Under the pieces are notes generated by a model, which was not told the DNA's origin, ran no database searches, and was given only the letters and a program-made list of their open reading frames with translations. 64,000 nt of DNA from Stenotrophomonas sp. SAU14A_NAIMI4_5 (GTDB lineage: Bacteria > Pseudomonadota > Gammaproteobacteria > Xanthomonadales > Xanthomonadaceae), in contig NZ_CP026003.1 of assembly GCF_003086795.1 (NCBI RefSeq), positions 1,384,777 through 1,448,776 on the forward strand, read 5' to 3'. The translations under genes and the position numbers were made by a program. Shown here piece after piece: positions 31,337-40,420 of the stretch (positions are counted from its first letter, which is position 1; each line of letters opens with the position of its first letter).

Positions 31337-32791
31337 CTAATCCTCCGTCGCCCACGTCCCCCCGCTACCCGCCAGCGCATCCGCACCCCCACCCAGCACC
31401 TTGTACAACGTCACCCGGTTGGTCGCCTCGGCCAGGCGCAGGGTCACCAGGTCCTGCTGGGCGGCATCGTCGGTACGCTGCGCGTCCAGCAGTTCCAGCC
31501 GGCTGTCGATGCCATTGCGATAGCGCACTTCGGCCAGGTCGCGGGCGCGGGTGGTTGCCGCCACACGCGCCTGCTGCGCATCGCGCTGCTCATCCACGGT
31601 GGCACGCGTGGCCAGTGCATCAGCCACTTCACTGAAGGCGCTCTGGATGGCCTTCTCGTACTGCGCCACGCTTACGTCCTTGCTGATCTTGGCCTGGTCC
31701 AGCGAGGCCTTCAGTGCGCCGGCGTGGAAGATCGGCAGCGAGATCGTCGGCGCGAAGCTCCATTGCTTCGTCCCGCTGTCGAACAGGCTGGACAGCGCGT
31801 CGCTGCCGTTGCCGGTCGAGGCGGTCAGCGAAATGGTGGGGAAGAACGCGGCGCGTGCGGCGCCGATATCGGCGTTGGCCGCCTTCAGGGTGTGCTCTGC
31901 GTAGAGCACGTCCGGGCGCTGCAGCAGTACCGCCGAGGACACTTCGGCTGGCAGCGGCGCCAGCGCCACTGCATCGGTCGTTCCCGTCGTGGCCGCCGGC
32001 AGCTGCGCATCGCTGACCGCCGCGCCCACCACCAGTTCCAGCGCGTTGCGCGCCTGCGCCAGCGAGGTGGTGTAGGCGGCGACGTCGGCGCGGGCGCTTT
32101 CCACGCTGGCCTGCAACGAGGCCAGGTCCACGCCGGACATCACGCCTTGTTCGTGGCGGCGCTTGGTCAGCGCCAGGCTTTCGCGCTGGCTGGCCAGGGC
32201 CTGCTCGGCCAGCTTCAGCCGCTGCTGGTAAGCGCCGACGGTCAGCCAGTCGCCGGCCACTTCGGCCACCAGGCTCATGCGCGTGCTGCGCTGGGTCTGT
32301 TCGGTGGCCAGCCAGGTCTGCAGGGCTTCGTCCTTCAGGCTGCGGATGCGCCCGAACAGGTCCAGTTCCCAGCTGCTGAAGCCGACCTGCGCGGTGGCGC
32401 TGCGGCTGACCTGGCTGCCTTCGCCCGTCGTGTTGCTGCGTGCGGCGGTATGGCTGGCCGTGGCATCCACGCTGGGCAGCAGATCCGCGCGCTGGATGCG
32501 GTACTTGGCGCGCGCGGCTTCGATGTTGAGCATGGCCACGCGCAGGTCGCGGTTGTTGTCGAGCGCCAGTGCGATGACCTGCTGCAGCTGCGGGTCGACG
32601 AACACCGAGCGCCATTCCAGTCGTGCCACTGGCACCGGTTCATCGGCCACGGCCACGCTGGGCGTGCTGCCGAAGCTGGCCCGCACCGGCGCGTCGGGAC
32701 GCTGGTAAGCAGGGGCCATGCTGGCGCAGCCGCTCATTGCCGCCGCGCAGGCCAGTGCCAGCAGGGTGGTGTGGATTATCGAACGGCTCAT
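31337..32791 (-). CDS. smeC: outer-membrane factor SmeC
   Basis: SmeC is the TolC/OprM-like lipoprotein channel of the SmeABC pump. The lipobox is in AAAMSGCAS. Two OEP repeats span about 60-270 and 285-465, with alternating coiled-coil segments (AARAKYRIQRADLLPS, LRVAMLNIEAARAKY). It overlaps smeB by four bases. Its last 56 codons are duplicated at 23.77-23.93 kb, so the island appears to have been inserted at or near this gene end and a full-length smeC is kept. The stop here is TAG after WATED, whereas the remnant ends WATEE-TGA. Confidence 0.93.
   Translation of the reverse strand: MSRSIIHTTLLALACAAAMSGCASMAPAYQRPDAPVRASFGSTPSVAVADEPVPVARLEWRSVFVDPQLQQVIALALDNNRDLRVAMLNIEAARAKYRIQRADLLPSVDATASHTAARSNTTGEGSQVSRSATAQVGFSSWELDLFGRIRSLKDEALQTWLATEQTQRSTRMSLVAEVAGDWLTVGAYQQRLKLAEQALASQRESLALTKRRHEQGVMSGVDLASLQASVESARADVAAYTTSLAQARNALELVVGAAVSDAQLPAATTGTTDAVALAPLPAEVSSAVLLQRPDVLYAEHTLKAANADIGAARAAFFPTISLTASTGNGSDALSSLFDSGTKQWSFAPTISLPIFHAGALKASLDQAKISKDVSVAQYEKAIQSAFSEVADALATRATVDEQRDAQQARVAATTRARDLAEVRYRNGIDSRLELLDAQRTDDAAQQDLVTLRLAEATNRVTLYKVLGGGADALAGSGGTWATED
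31342..31509. repeat. direct repeat: smeC 3' end, right copy
   Basis: This is the intact-gene copy of the 168-bp direct repeat whose other copy is 23767-23934. About 162 of 168 bases agree. The two copies are in the same orientation and about 7.4 kb apart, with the Shango genes between them. They resemble the attL/attR pair that forms when an element inserts into the 3' end of a gene and restores it. Confidence 0.85.
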
Positions 32792-35700
32792 GCCTTCACC
32801 TCTGCATCAATGTCATCGTGGGCATCGTCTTCGGCCGGGCGCGGCTTCGACGGGAACAGGGTGCGCACCACCACGTAGAACAGCGGCACGAAGAAGATGC
32901 CCAGCGCGGTGGAGGCCAGGGTGCCGCCGAACACGCCGGTGCCCAGCGAATGGCGGCCGCCGGAGCCGGCGCCGCTGCTGATCACCAGCGGCAGCACGCC
33001 CAGCATGAAGGCCAGCGAGGTCATCAGGATCGGCCGCAGGCGCAGCCGTGCCGCCTGCAGCGTGGCCTGCACCAGGCCCATGCCCTTGTCTTCCAGCTCC
33101 TTGGCAAATTCGACGATGAGGATGCCGTTCTTCGCGGCCAGGCCCACCGTGGCCAGCAGGCCCACCTGGAAGTACACATCGTTGGACAGGCCGCGCACGC
33201 TGGTGAACAGCAGGGCGCCGACGATGCCGATCGGCACGGCCAGCATCACCGAGAACGGAATCGACCAGCTCTCATACAGCGCCGCCAGGCACAGGAACAC
33301 GAACAGCAGCGAGACCGCGTACAGCAGCGGCGCCTGCGCACCGGCCTGGCGCTCCTGGTAGGACAGGCCCGACCATGCCGCACCGAACTGGCCGTCGAGC
33401 TGGCCGACCAGGGTTTCCATCTCGGCCATCGCCGTGCCGGAGCTCACGCCATCGGCGGCCTGGCCGCTGATCTCCATCGACGCGGTGCCGTTGAAGCGGG
33501 TCAGCGAGGAGGGTGCATAGCTCCAACCGCTGCTGGAGAACGCACCGAACGGCACCATCTGGTTGTTGCTGTTGCGCACCGACCAGCGTTCGACGTCCTG
33601 CGGCAGCATGCGCGCGCTGGCCTCGCCCTGCACGTAGACCTTCTTGATGCGGCCGCGGTTGACGAAGTCGTTGACGTAGGTGCTGCCCAGCGCAGTGGAC
33701 AGGGTGGAATTGATATCGCTCTGCGCCAGGTCCAGCGCACCGGCCTTGGCATCGTCGATCTTGACGTCGAACGTCGGCGCATCTTCCAGGTTGTCATAGC
33801 GTACCGACTGCACGATATCGCTGCTGGCAGCCAGCGCCAGCAGCTGTTCACGTGCCTTCACCAGCGCATCGTGGCCGGCACCGCCGACATCCTGCAGTTC
33901 CAGCGAGAAACCCGCACTCTGGCCCAGGCCGGGAATGCCCGACGGTGCCATGGCGAAGATCTGTGCATCGCGGAAGCGCTGGGCCATGGCCATGGTGATG
34001 CGCTGGCCGATGCTGTTGGCGTCGGCATCGCGCTCATCCCAGTCCTTCAGCTTGACGAAGCCCATGCCCGAGTTCTGTCCGCTGCCACCCATGCTGAAGC
34101 CGGCCACGGCCATCACCGTGTCCACTTCCGGCTGCTGGCGCACGTACTCGGACATCTGCTGGATCACCTTCAGCGTCTGCTGCTGGGTGGCGCCGGAGGG
34201 CAGCTTCACCTGCACCATCAACATGCCCTGGTCTTCCTCGGGCAGGAACGAGCTGGGCAGGGTGTAGAACAGCGCGCCCATCAAGGCCAGCACCAGCACA
34301 TAGGCGGCGATGCCCAGGCGGCGATGCTTCAGCACGCGGCCCACGCCCTGTTCGTAGCGTTCGGCGTTGCGGTCGAAGAAGCGGTTGAAGTGGGCGAAGA
34401 AGCGCGCCAGCAGGCCCGGTGCCGAGGTGTGGCCGCCCTTGCTGATCGGCAGCAGGAGGGTCGCGCACAGCGCCGGGGTCAGGGTCATCGCCACCAGCAC
34501 CGACAGGATCATCGCCGAGGCGATGGTGACCGAGAACTGGCGGTAGATGGCGCCGGTGGAGCCGCCGAAGAAGGCCATCGGCAGGAACACCGCGGTCAGC
34601 ACCAGGGCGATGCCCACCAGCGCGCCGGTGATCTGTCCCATCGACTTGCGGGTGGCCGCGCGTGGCGACAGCCCTTCCTCGCTCATCAGGCGCTCGACGT
34701 TCTCCACCACCACGATGGCGTCGTCCACCAGCAGGCCGATGGCCAGCACCATCGCGAACATCGACAGCGTGTTGATCGAGTAACCCAGCAGCGACAGCAC
34801 GCCGAAGGTGCCCATCAGCACCACCGGCACCGCGATGGCCGGGATCAGGGTGACGCGCCAGTTCTGCAGGAACAGGTACATGATCGCCACCACCAGCACG
34901 ATGGCCTCGATCAGGGTCTTGACCACTTCCTCGATGGAGATCTGCACGAACGGCGTGGTGCTGTAGGCCACGTGGTAGCTCAGCCCGGTGGGGAAGTAGG
35001 GCTGCAGTTCGGTCAGCTTGGCATCCACTGCCTTGGACACGTCCAGCGCGTTGGCGCCGGAGGCCAGCTCGATGCCGAGGCCGGCGGCGGCCTTGCCGTT
35101 GAACTGGCTGACCGCGGAATAGCTTTCGCTGCCCAGGGTGACGGTGGCCACGTCGGACAGGCGCACGTCGGCGCCGTTGGCGCTGGACTTCACCACGATG
35201 GTCTGGAACTGCTCGACCGTCTTCAAGCGCGAGCGCGCGGTGACCGTGGCGCTCAGCGACTGTCCTTCGACAGCGGGCAACGCGCCCAGCGAGCCGGCGG
35301 TGACATCGCTGTTCTGTGCCTGGATGGCGGCGGTCACGTCGGAGGGCATCAGCGAATAAGTGCGCAGCTTCTCCGGGTCCAGCCAGATGCGCATGGCGTA
35401 CTCGGAGCCCATCACCTGCACGTTGCCGACGCCGCTGACCCGGCTCAGCGGATCCTGCAGCGAGGAAACCATGTAATCGGCGATGTCCGTACCATCCATG
35501 CTGCCGTCATCGGAGGTGAAGGCCAGCACCATGAACAGGTTGCCCGAGGACTTGCTGACCGTCACGCCGGTGCTCTGCACGGCATCTGGCAGCAGCGTTT
35601 GGGCCTGCTGCAGCTTGTTCTGCACCTGCACCTGGGCGGTGTCCGGGTCGGTGCCCGAGGCGAAGGTGAGGGTGACGTTGGCGCTGCCCGACGAGCTGCT

Positions 35701-35943
35701 GCTGGAGGACATGTACATCAGGTTGTCGAGCCCGGTCATGTTCTGCTCGATGACCTGGGTGACCGAATTTTCGGTGGTCTCGGCCGAGGCACCGGTGTAG
35801 GTGGCGCGGATGGAGACGCTGGGCGGTGCGATGTCCGGGTACTGCTCCACCGGCAGCGTGTACACGGCCAGCATGCCGGCCAGGGTGATCACGATGGCGA
35901 TGACCCAGGCGAAGATGGGGCGGTCGATGAAGAAGCGTGACAT
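32788..35943 (-). CDS. smeB: RND efflux transporter SmeB
   Basis: The 1051-residue HAE1-type RND pump has twelve membrane helices and two large periplasmic loops. The N-terminus (MSRFFIDRPIFAWVIAI) and proton-relay segment LLVDDAIVVVENVERLM, with two adjacent Asp in helix 4, are diagnostic. SmeABC exports aminoglycosides, beta-lactams and quinolones in S. maltophilia when overexpressed. It is the middle gene of smeA-smeB-smeC, four bases after smeA. The divergent smeSR next to it supports the assignment to SmeABC rather than another Sme pump. Confidence 0.92.
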   Translation of the reverse strand: MSRFFIDRPIFAWVIAIVITLAGMLAVYTLPVEQYPDIAPPSVSIRATYTGASAETTENSVTQVIEQNMTGLDNLMYMSSSSSSSGSANVTLTFASGTDPDTAQVQVQNKLQQAQTLLPDAVQSTGVTVSKSSGNLFMVLAFTSDDGSMDGTDIADYMVSSLQDPLSRVSGVGNVQVMGSEYAMRIWLDPEKLRTYSLMPSDVTAAIQAQNSDVTAGSLGALPAVEGQSLSATVTARSRLKTVEQFQTIVVKSSANGADVRLSDVATVTLGSESYSAVSQFNGKAAAGLGIELASGANALDVSKAVDAKLTELQPYFPTGLSYHVAYSTTPFVQISIEEVVKTLIEAIVLVVAIMYLFLQNWRVTLIPAIAVPVVLMGTFGVLSLLGYSINTLSMFAMVLAIGLLVDDAIVVVENVERLMSEEGLSPRAATRKSMGQITGALVGIALVLTAVFLPMAFFGGSTGAIYRQFSVTIASAMILSVLVAMTLTPALCATLLLPISKGGHTSAPGLLARFFAHFNRFFDRNAERYEQGVGRVLKHRRLGIAAYVLVLALMGALFYTLPSSFLPEEDQGMLMVQVKLPSGATQQQTLKVIQQMSEYVRQQPEVDTVMAVAGFSMGGSGQNSGMGFVKLKDWDERDADANSIGQRITMAMAQRFRDAQIFAMAPSGIPGLGQSAGFSLELQDVGGAGHDALVKAREQLLALAASSDIVQSVRYDNLEDAPTFDVKIDDAKAGALDLAQSDINSTLSTALGSTYVNDFVNRGRIKKVYVQGEASARMLPQDVERWSVRNSNNQMVPFGAFSSSGWSYAPSSLTRFNGTASMEISGQAADGVSSGTAMAEMETLVGQLDGQFGAAWSGLSYQERQAGAQAPLLYAVSLLFVFLCLAALYESWSIPFSVMLAVPIGIVGALLFTSVRGLSNDVYFQVGLLATVGLAAKNGILIVEFAKELEDKGMGLVQATLQAARLRLRPILMTSLAFMLGVLPLVISSGAGSGGRHSLGTGVFGGTLASTALGIFFVPLFYVVVRTLFPSKPRPAEDDAHDDIDAEVKA

Positions 35944-35947
35944 GGGC

Positions 35948-37135
35948 TCAGTCCTTCGCCGCGGCGGTGGCGGCGTTGCCGGCGGTGACCGACGCAGCCG
36001 CGGCGACCTTCACCGTCTGGCCGGCACCGACCTTGCTGCCGCCTTCGGTGATCAGCTGCTCGCCGGCCTTCAGGCCGCTGCTGACCACCCACTGGTCGCC
36101 CTGCGCAGCGCTGGTCTGGATGACCCGCTCGACCACCTTGCCGTCGGCGCCGACCAGCTTCACCTGCGCCTCGCCCTTGGTGTTGCGGGTCACGGCGGTC
36201 TGCGGCACCAGGATCGCGTTCGGGTCCACCGCCATCGGCAGCACGGCGCGCACGTAGGTGCCCGGCAGCAGCAGGCCCTCGGGGTTGGGCACGGTGGCAC
36301 GCAGGGTGACGTTGCCGGTGCCGGTATCGACGGCGGTGCCGATCACTTCCAGGGTGCCGGTATGGGCATAGGTGCTGCCGTCCTCCAGCACGATGCGCAC
36401 CTGCGCCTTGCCATCCACGGCCTGCAGCGCGCCGCTGTCCAGCTGCCTGCGCAGGGCCAGCAGCTGCGCGCTGGTCTGGCTGACATCGACATGGATCGGG
36501 TCCAGCTGCTGGATGGTGGCCAGCGCGGTGTCCTGGCCGGCGCTGACCAGCGCGCCCGGCGTGTAGGTGGAGGTGCCGATGCGGCCGGAGATCGGCGCGG
36601 TCACCCGGGTGTAGTCGAGGTTGATCTTCGCGGTCTGCAGCGCGGCGCGTGCGGCCACCACGGCCGCTTCGTTGGCCCGCAGGGTGGCCTGCGCATCGTC
36701 GGCATCCTGCCGGCTCACGGCATCGGCATCGACGAGATTTCGGTAGCGCTCGGCCTTGGGGCGCGAGGACAGCACGGCGGCTTCAGCCTGCGCCAGCGAG
36801 CCCTTGGCGCTGTCATAGGCGGCCTGGTAGCTGCGCGGATCGATCTGGTACAGCAGCTGCCCGGCGTCGACCAGCGCTCCCTCGGTGAAGGCGCGCGAGC
36901 GGATGATGCCGCCCACCTGCGGTCGCACGTCGGACACCATGGCCGCGACGGTGCGCCCGGCCAGCGACTGTTCCACCGCCAGCGAGCGGGTGACCACCGG
37001 CGTGGCCACCACTTCGGCGGTGTGCTGCTGCGGTGCCTGTGCGGGCGAGCAGGCGGCCAGCGCCAGGGCCAGGGCCGAGGCCGGCATCAAGCGCCAGGGC
37101 AGGTGGAACGGACTGCGACGAGTGAACACTGGCAT
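35948..37135 (-). CDS. smeA: membrane fusion protein SmeA
   Basis: SmeA is a periplasmic adaptor (395 residues) with a lipobox near residue 29 (ALALAACSPA). The lipoyl halves (TVAAMVSDVRPQVGGIIRSR and TAPISGRIGTSTYTPGALV) flank an alpha-hairpin (about 95-165), and the beta-barrel contains LPGTYVRAVLPM. It links SmeB to SmeC. It is first in the operon and divergent from smeS across 152 bases, so the smeA promoter should lie there. Confidence 0.92.
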   Translation of the reverse strand: MPVFTRRSPFHLPWRLMPASALALALAACSPAQAPQQHTAEVVATPVVTRSLAVEQSLAGRTVAAMVSDVRPQVGGIIRSRAFTEGALVDAGQLLYQIDPRSYQAAYDSAKGSLAQAEAAVLSSRPKAERYRNLVDADAVSRQDADDAQATLRANEAAVVAARAALQTAKINLDYTRVTAPISGRIGTSTYTPGALVSAGQDTALATIQQLDPIHVDVSQTSAQLLALRRQLDSGALQAVDGKAQVRIVLEDGSTYAHTGTLEVIGTAVDTGTGNVTLRATVPNPEGLLLPGTYVRAVLPMAVDPNAILVPQTAVTRNTKGEAQVKLVGADGKVVERVIQTSAAQGDQWVVSSGLKAGEQLITEGGSKVGAGQTVKVAAAASVTAGNAATAAAKD

Positions 37136-37287
37136 CGGGCTACCCCATGGGCGTTTCTGAGGCTTGCCATGTTCGGTACGAAATTCGCAGCAATTTAGGA
37201 GATCGCCTGAACGGAGCGCTTTTCCCTTGCAATGGGCCGGGCCGATGCGGCTAAGTAGTGCCCACCGAAGCCGATGCCCCTGCGCCG
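37136..37287. promoter_or_regulatory. smeA-smeS divergent control region
   Basis: This intergenic region separates two divergently read operons. An imperfect palindrome TTAGGAGATCGCCTGAA sits near 37195-37211 and might be a SmeR operator. No -10/-35 pair is strong in either direction. Control of smeABC by SmeR is known in the species; the exact site is not assigned here. Confidence 0.4.
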
Positions 37288-38670
37288 ATGAAACTGGGTA
37301 CGCCCGCCAAACTGTTCCTGCTCGTGCTCACCGCGTGCGCCATGGTGCTGGCGGTGAACGGCGTGGTCGGCCGCTATTTGTTCGAGCGGGGCTTCCTGGG
37401 CTACCTGAACGAACAGGGCGAATCGCGCATGCGCGAGGTGCTGCCGCAGGTGGAAGCGGCGTACGACCGCGAAGGCAGCTGGGATTTCGTGCGCAACCAC
37501 AACGAGGTGTGGTTCGAGCTGATGCGGCCGACCTGGGTGCCGGTGGCAGGCAACCTGCGCGCGCCGCCGGTCTCCGACCAGACCGGCGCGGTGCCGCGGT
37601 TCGCGCTGCTGGATCTACAGGGGCGTTTCCTGGCTGGCAATCCGCAGGCCACGCTGGAGGCCATCAAGCTGCCCATTGCCGCGCGCGACGGCCACCCGGT
37701 GGGCTGGTTCGTGATGATTCCATTCGAGAAAGCCATCGCCGCCGGTGATGTGCGTTTCTCCCGCGACCAGTCGCGCGGGCGCTGGGTGAACGGCATCACT
37801 TCGGTGCTGATCGCCGCACTGCTGGCCTGGCTGCTGTCGCGCACGCTGCTGCGCCAGGTCGGTGGGCTTACCGGTGCGATCCACCGGCTGGCCGCGGGTG
37901 ACTTCAGTGCCCGCGCCGCGCGCACCGGCGACGACGAGCTGGGCCGCCTGGGCCACGACATCAACCGCCTGGCTGACACGCTGGAAGATACCGAACGCAA
38001 CCGGCGCAGCTACATGGCCGATATCTCGCACGAGCTGCGCACGCCGCTGACGGTGATGCGCGCGCAGCTGGAAGCGATCCAGGACGGCATCCGGCCGATG
38101 ACTCCGGAAACCCTGGCCACGCTGCAGCGGCAGGTGCAGCAGCTGGGCAAGCTGATCGACGACCTGCACGATCTGGCGCTGACACAGGCCGGGGCACTGG
38201 CGTACCGCTCCACGCCACTGGACTTGGACGCGGTGCTGCAGCTTGCGCTGGATGGCATGCGCGGTCGCCTTGCCGATGCCGGCCTGCAGCTGCGGGCCAT
38301 TCCTGCGGCGCAGCCGTGCCCGGTGAACGGTGACGAGCGCCGCCTGCAGCAGCTGTTCGCCAACCTGCTGGAAAACAGCCTGCGCTACACCGATGCCGGC
38401 GGCCAGGTAGTGGTGGCGGTGCAGCGCCAGGGCGACACGGTGCGCGCCATCATCGAAGACAGCGCGCCGGGCGTGGACGAGGACAAGCGCGGGCGCCTGT
38501 TCGAACGCTTCTACCGTGCCGAGGAATCGCGCAACCGCGCCAGCGGCGGCAGCGGCCTGGGCCTGGCGATCTCCCGCAACATCGCCCAGGCGCACGGCGG
38601 CACCCTGCATGCCGAAGCGTCCGCGCTGGGCGGCCTGCGCGTGGTGCTGACCCTGCCGGTGCGCGCATGA
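37288..38670 (+). CDS. smeS: sensor histidine kinase SmeS
   Basis: This BaeS-like kinase has two membrane helices flanking a periplasmic sensor of about 130 residues, a HAMP segment, a phosphoacceptor His in YMADISHELRTPLTVM, and ATPase boxes (NLLENSLRYTDAGG; FERFYRAEESRNRASGGSGLG). It phosphorylates SmeR. The start is uncertain: I take the ATG at 37288, which gives a positive-inside start for the first helix; a GTG at 37258 is also in frame, and neither has a good ribosome site. It overlaps smeR by four bases. Confidence 0.9.
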   Translation: MKLGTPAKLFLLVLTACAMVLAVNGVVGRYLFERGFLGYLNEQGESRMREVLPQVEAAYDREGSWDFVRNHNEVWFELMRPTWVPVAGNLRAPPVSDQTGAVPRFALLDLQGRFLAGNPQATLEAIKLPIAARDGHPVGWFVMIPFEKAIAAGDVRFSRDQSRGRWVNGITSVLIAALLAWLLSRTLLRQVGGLTGAIHRLAAGDFSARAARTGDDELGRLGHDINRLADTLEDTERNRRSYMADISHELRTPLTVMRAQLEAIQDGIRPMTPETLATLQRQVQQLGKLIDDLHDLALTQAGALAYRSTPLDLDAVLQLALDGMRGRLADAGLQLRAIPAAQPCPVNGDERRLQQLFANLLENSLRYTDAGGQVVVAVQRQGDTVRAIIEDSAPGVDEDKRGRLFERFYRAEESRNRASGGSGLGLAISRNIAQAHGGTLHAEASALGGLRVVLTLPVRA

Positions 38671-39353
38671 GCACCGGCAACGGCGACTGCATCCTGGTGG
38701 TGGAAGACGAGCCGGAACTGGCGCGCCTGGTGCAGGACTACCTGCACGCCAGCGGCTACCGCACCGAATGGGTGGCCGACGGCGCGCAGGTGATGGCCGC
38801 CCACGCACGCGTGCAGCCGGCGCTGGTGCTGCTCGACCTGATGCTGCCCAACCGTGATGGCATCGCCCTGTGCCGGGATCTGCGCGCGGTTGGGGAGGTG
38901 CCGGTGATCATGGTGACCGCGCGGGTGGAAGAGGTGGACCGCCTGCTGGGCCTGGAAGTGGGCGCCGACGATTACATCTGCAAGCCCTTCAGCCCGCGCG
39001 AGATGGTGGCGCGGGTCGGTGCCGTGCTGCGTCGTGCGGGTGCGCGGGGTACCGTGGCAGCCGGCCCTGCACCCGGCCTGCAGCTGGACGAGCCTGGCGG
39101 CCGCGCATCACTGCATGGCCAGTGGCTGGACCTGACGCCGGTGGAGTTCCGCCTGTTGCGGACGCTGACCGCATCGCCCGGCCGCATCTGGTCGCGCGAC
39201 CAGCTGATGGACCACCTGTACGCCGACCACCGCGTGGTGGCGGACCGCACCGTGGACAGCCATGTCAGGAACCTGCGGCGCAAGCTGATGGACGGCGGCG
39301 GCAGTGACTGGATCAAGTCGATCTACAGCGTCGGCTTCCGCTGGGACGCGTAG
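38667..39353 (+). CDS. smeR: response regulator SmeR
   Basis: This OmpR-family regulator (228 residues) has a receiver domain with ILVVEDEPELARLV, the phosphoacceptor Asp in VLLDLMLPNRDG and VTAR, followed by a winged-helix DNA-binding domain (LTPVEFRLLRTLTASPGRIWS, DRTVDSHVRNLRRKL). It controls smeABC. Its start overlaps the end of smeS (ATGA), so the two are co-translated. Confidence 0.93.
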   Translation: MSTGNGDCILVVEDEPELARLVQDYLHASGYRTEWVADGAQVMAAHARVQPALVLLDLMLPNRDGIALCRDLRAVGEVPVIMVTARVEEVDRLLGLEVGADDYICKPFSPREMVARVGAVLRRAGARGTVAAGPAPGLQLDEPGGRASLHGQWLDLTPVEFRLLRTLTASPGRIWSRDQLMDHLYADHRVVADRTVDSHVRNLRRKLMDGGGSDWIKSIYSVGFRWDA

Positions 39354-39371
39354 CGCCAGCGCTGGCGGTGG

Positions 39372-39764
39372 TCATTGCGGCAGCAGGGTGATGCGCGGGT
39401 GGCCGGCGAAAATCTCCATCACGATCTCGAAATAGGTCTGGCCTTCGCCGCGTTCCAGCGCATCCAGCTGGCGGCGGATCACATCGGCGTTGAAGGTGCC
39501 GGGCTGCTGCAGTTTCGCCTGCAGCCAGGCGCAGGTCGCGTCCACGCCCAGCGCGACGCGGCTGAGCGCGACATCGCGCCAGGCCACGGTGGCCGTGGCG
39601 TGCCCGGCCAGCGTGCCGTAGCCGCCGTACAGCAGGTCGTCCAGCGCATCCAGGCTGGGCCCGAGCTGCCAGTCTTCGCCGGCCATGAAGACACGGTTGA
39701 ACTCGGCATAGAGGCTGTCGATGCCGGTGATCGCACGTCCGTCGATCTGCAGGTGCAGGGTCAT
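39372..39764 (-). CDS. barstar-family ribonuclease inhibitor (orphan)
   Basis: The 130-residue protein has the barstar layout: strand 1 LHLQIDGRAITGIDSLYAEFNRVF, a Trp-rich loop (AGEDWQLGPSLDALDDLLYGG), and a C-terminal hydrophobic strand (RITLLPQ). The start at 39764 is the ATG that gives the usual first strand. Barstar inhibits secreted ribonucleases of the barnase type. No barnase-like partner lies next to it. It may be a stand-alone immunity gene against toxins of neighbours, or serve another function. Confidence 0.72.
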   Translation of the reverse strand: MTLHLQIDGRAITGIDSLYAEFNRVFMAGEDWQLGPSLDALDDLLYGGYGTLAGHATATVAWRDVALSRVALGVDATCAWLQAKLQQPGTFNADVIRRQLDALERGEGQTYFEIVMEIFAGHPRITLLPQ

Positions 39765-39910
39765 GCACGCACTGTAGGGCACGCGGTGCCAACGCCAGCG
39801 TCGCATCGCTGAACGCCGCATGGCCGTTCAGGCGCCGTAGACCGGTATTTCACCTTCGGTTGGCGTTGCCGGCGGGAGACTGGGCGCACATCGGATCACA
39901 GGAGATCGCC

Positions 39911-40273
39911 ATGAACACGTCCCTTCGCGTACTGCTGCTCGGCAGCCTGTTGGCGGCTTCGTCGGTAGCCAGCGCACAGAGCTATGGCCCGCGCGATGAA
40001 GGCCGCAAGTTCAACGATGGCAGCCGCGTGGTCTGCAAGAACGTGGAAGTGCAGCGCAACTCGCGCGATCCCAACCGCATCGCCGGTACGGCTACCGGTG
40101 CCGTGGTCGGCGGCCTGCTGGGCAATCAGGTGGGTGGCGGCAACGGCAAGAAGCTGGCGACTGTGGCCGGTGCCGTGGCCGGCGGTGCAGCTGGCCGCCA
40201 GATCCAGGGCAACCACCAGAACAAGACCGGTGACCGCGTGGTCGAGCGCCGCTGCGAGCGCGTCTACCGCTGA
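39911..40273 (+). CDS. glycine-zipper (2TM) exported protein
   Basis: The 120-residue protein has a signal peptide (MNTSLRVLLLGSLLAASSVASA) and a glycine-zipper central part (GTATGAVVGGLLGNQVGGGNG then AGAVAGGAAGRQIQG), as in SmpA/SlyB-like small envelope proteins. Conserved Cys near the ends (VCKNVEV and RRCERVYR) may form a disulfide. The ATG at 39911 has AGGAG upstream. A role at the outer membrane is likely but not specified. Confidence 0.75.
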   Translation: MNTSLRVLLLGSLLAASSVASAQSYGPRDEGRKFNDGSRVVCKNVEVQRNSRDPNRIAGTATGAVVGGLLGNQVGGGNGKKLATVAGAVAGGAAGRQIQGNHQNKTGDRVVERRCERVYR

Positions 40274-40420
40274 GTACCCGCATGACCTGATACCCGCTCC
40301 CTTCCACGACGTGGTACCTCGAACGCCGGCCCTTGGGTCGGCGTTCCTCGTTGTGGGCGGACGTATCGCAAGGCGCGGCGCGGACCCTATACTGCGCCGA
40401 ATTACACGGATGAACGCCCA

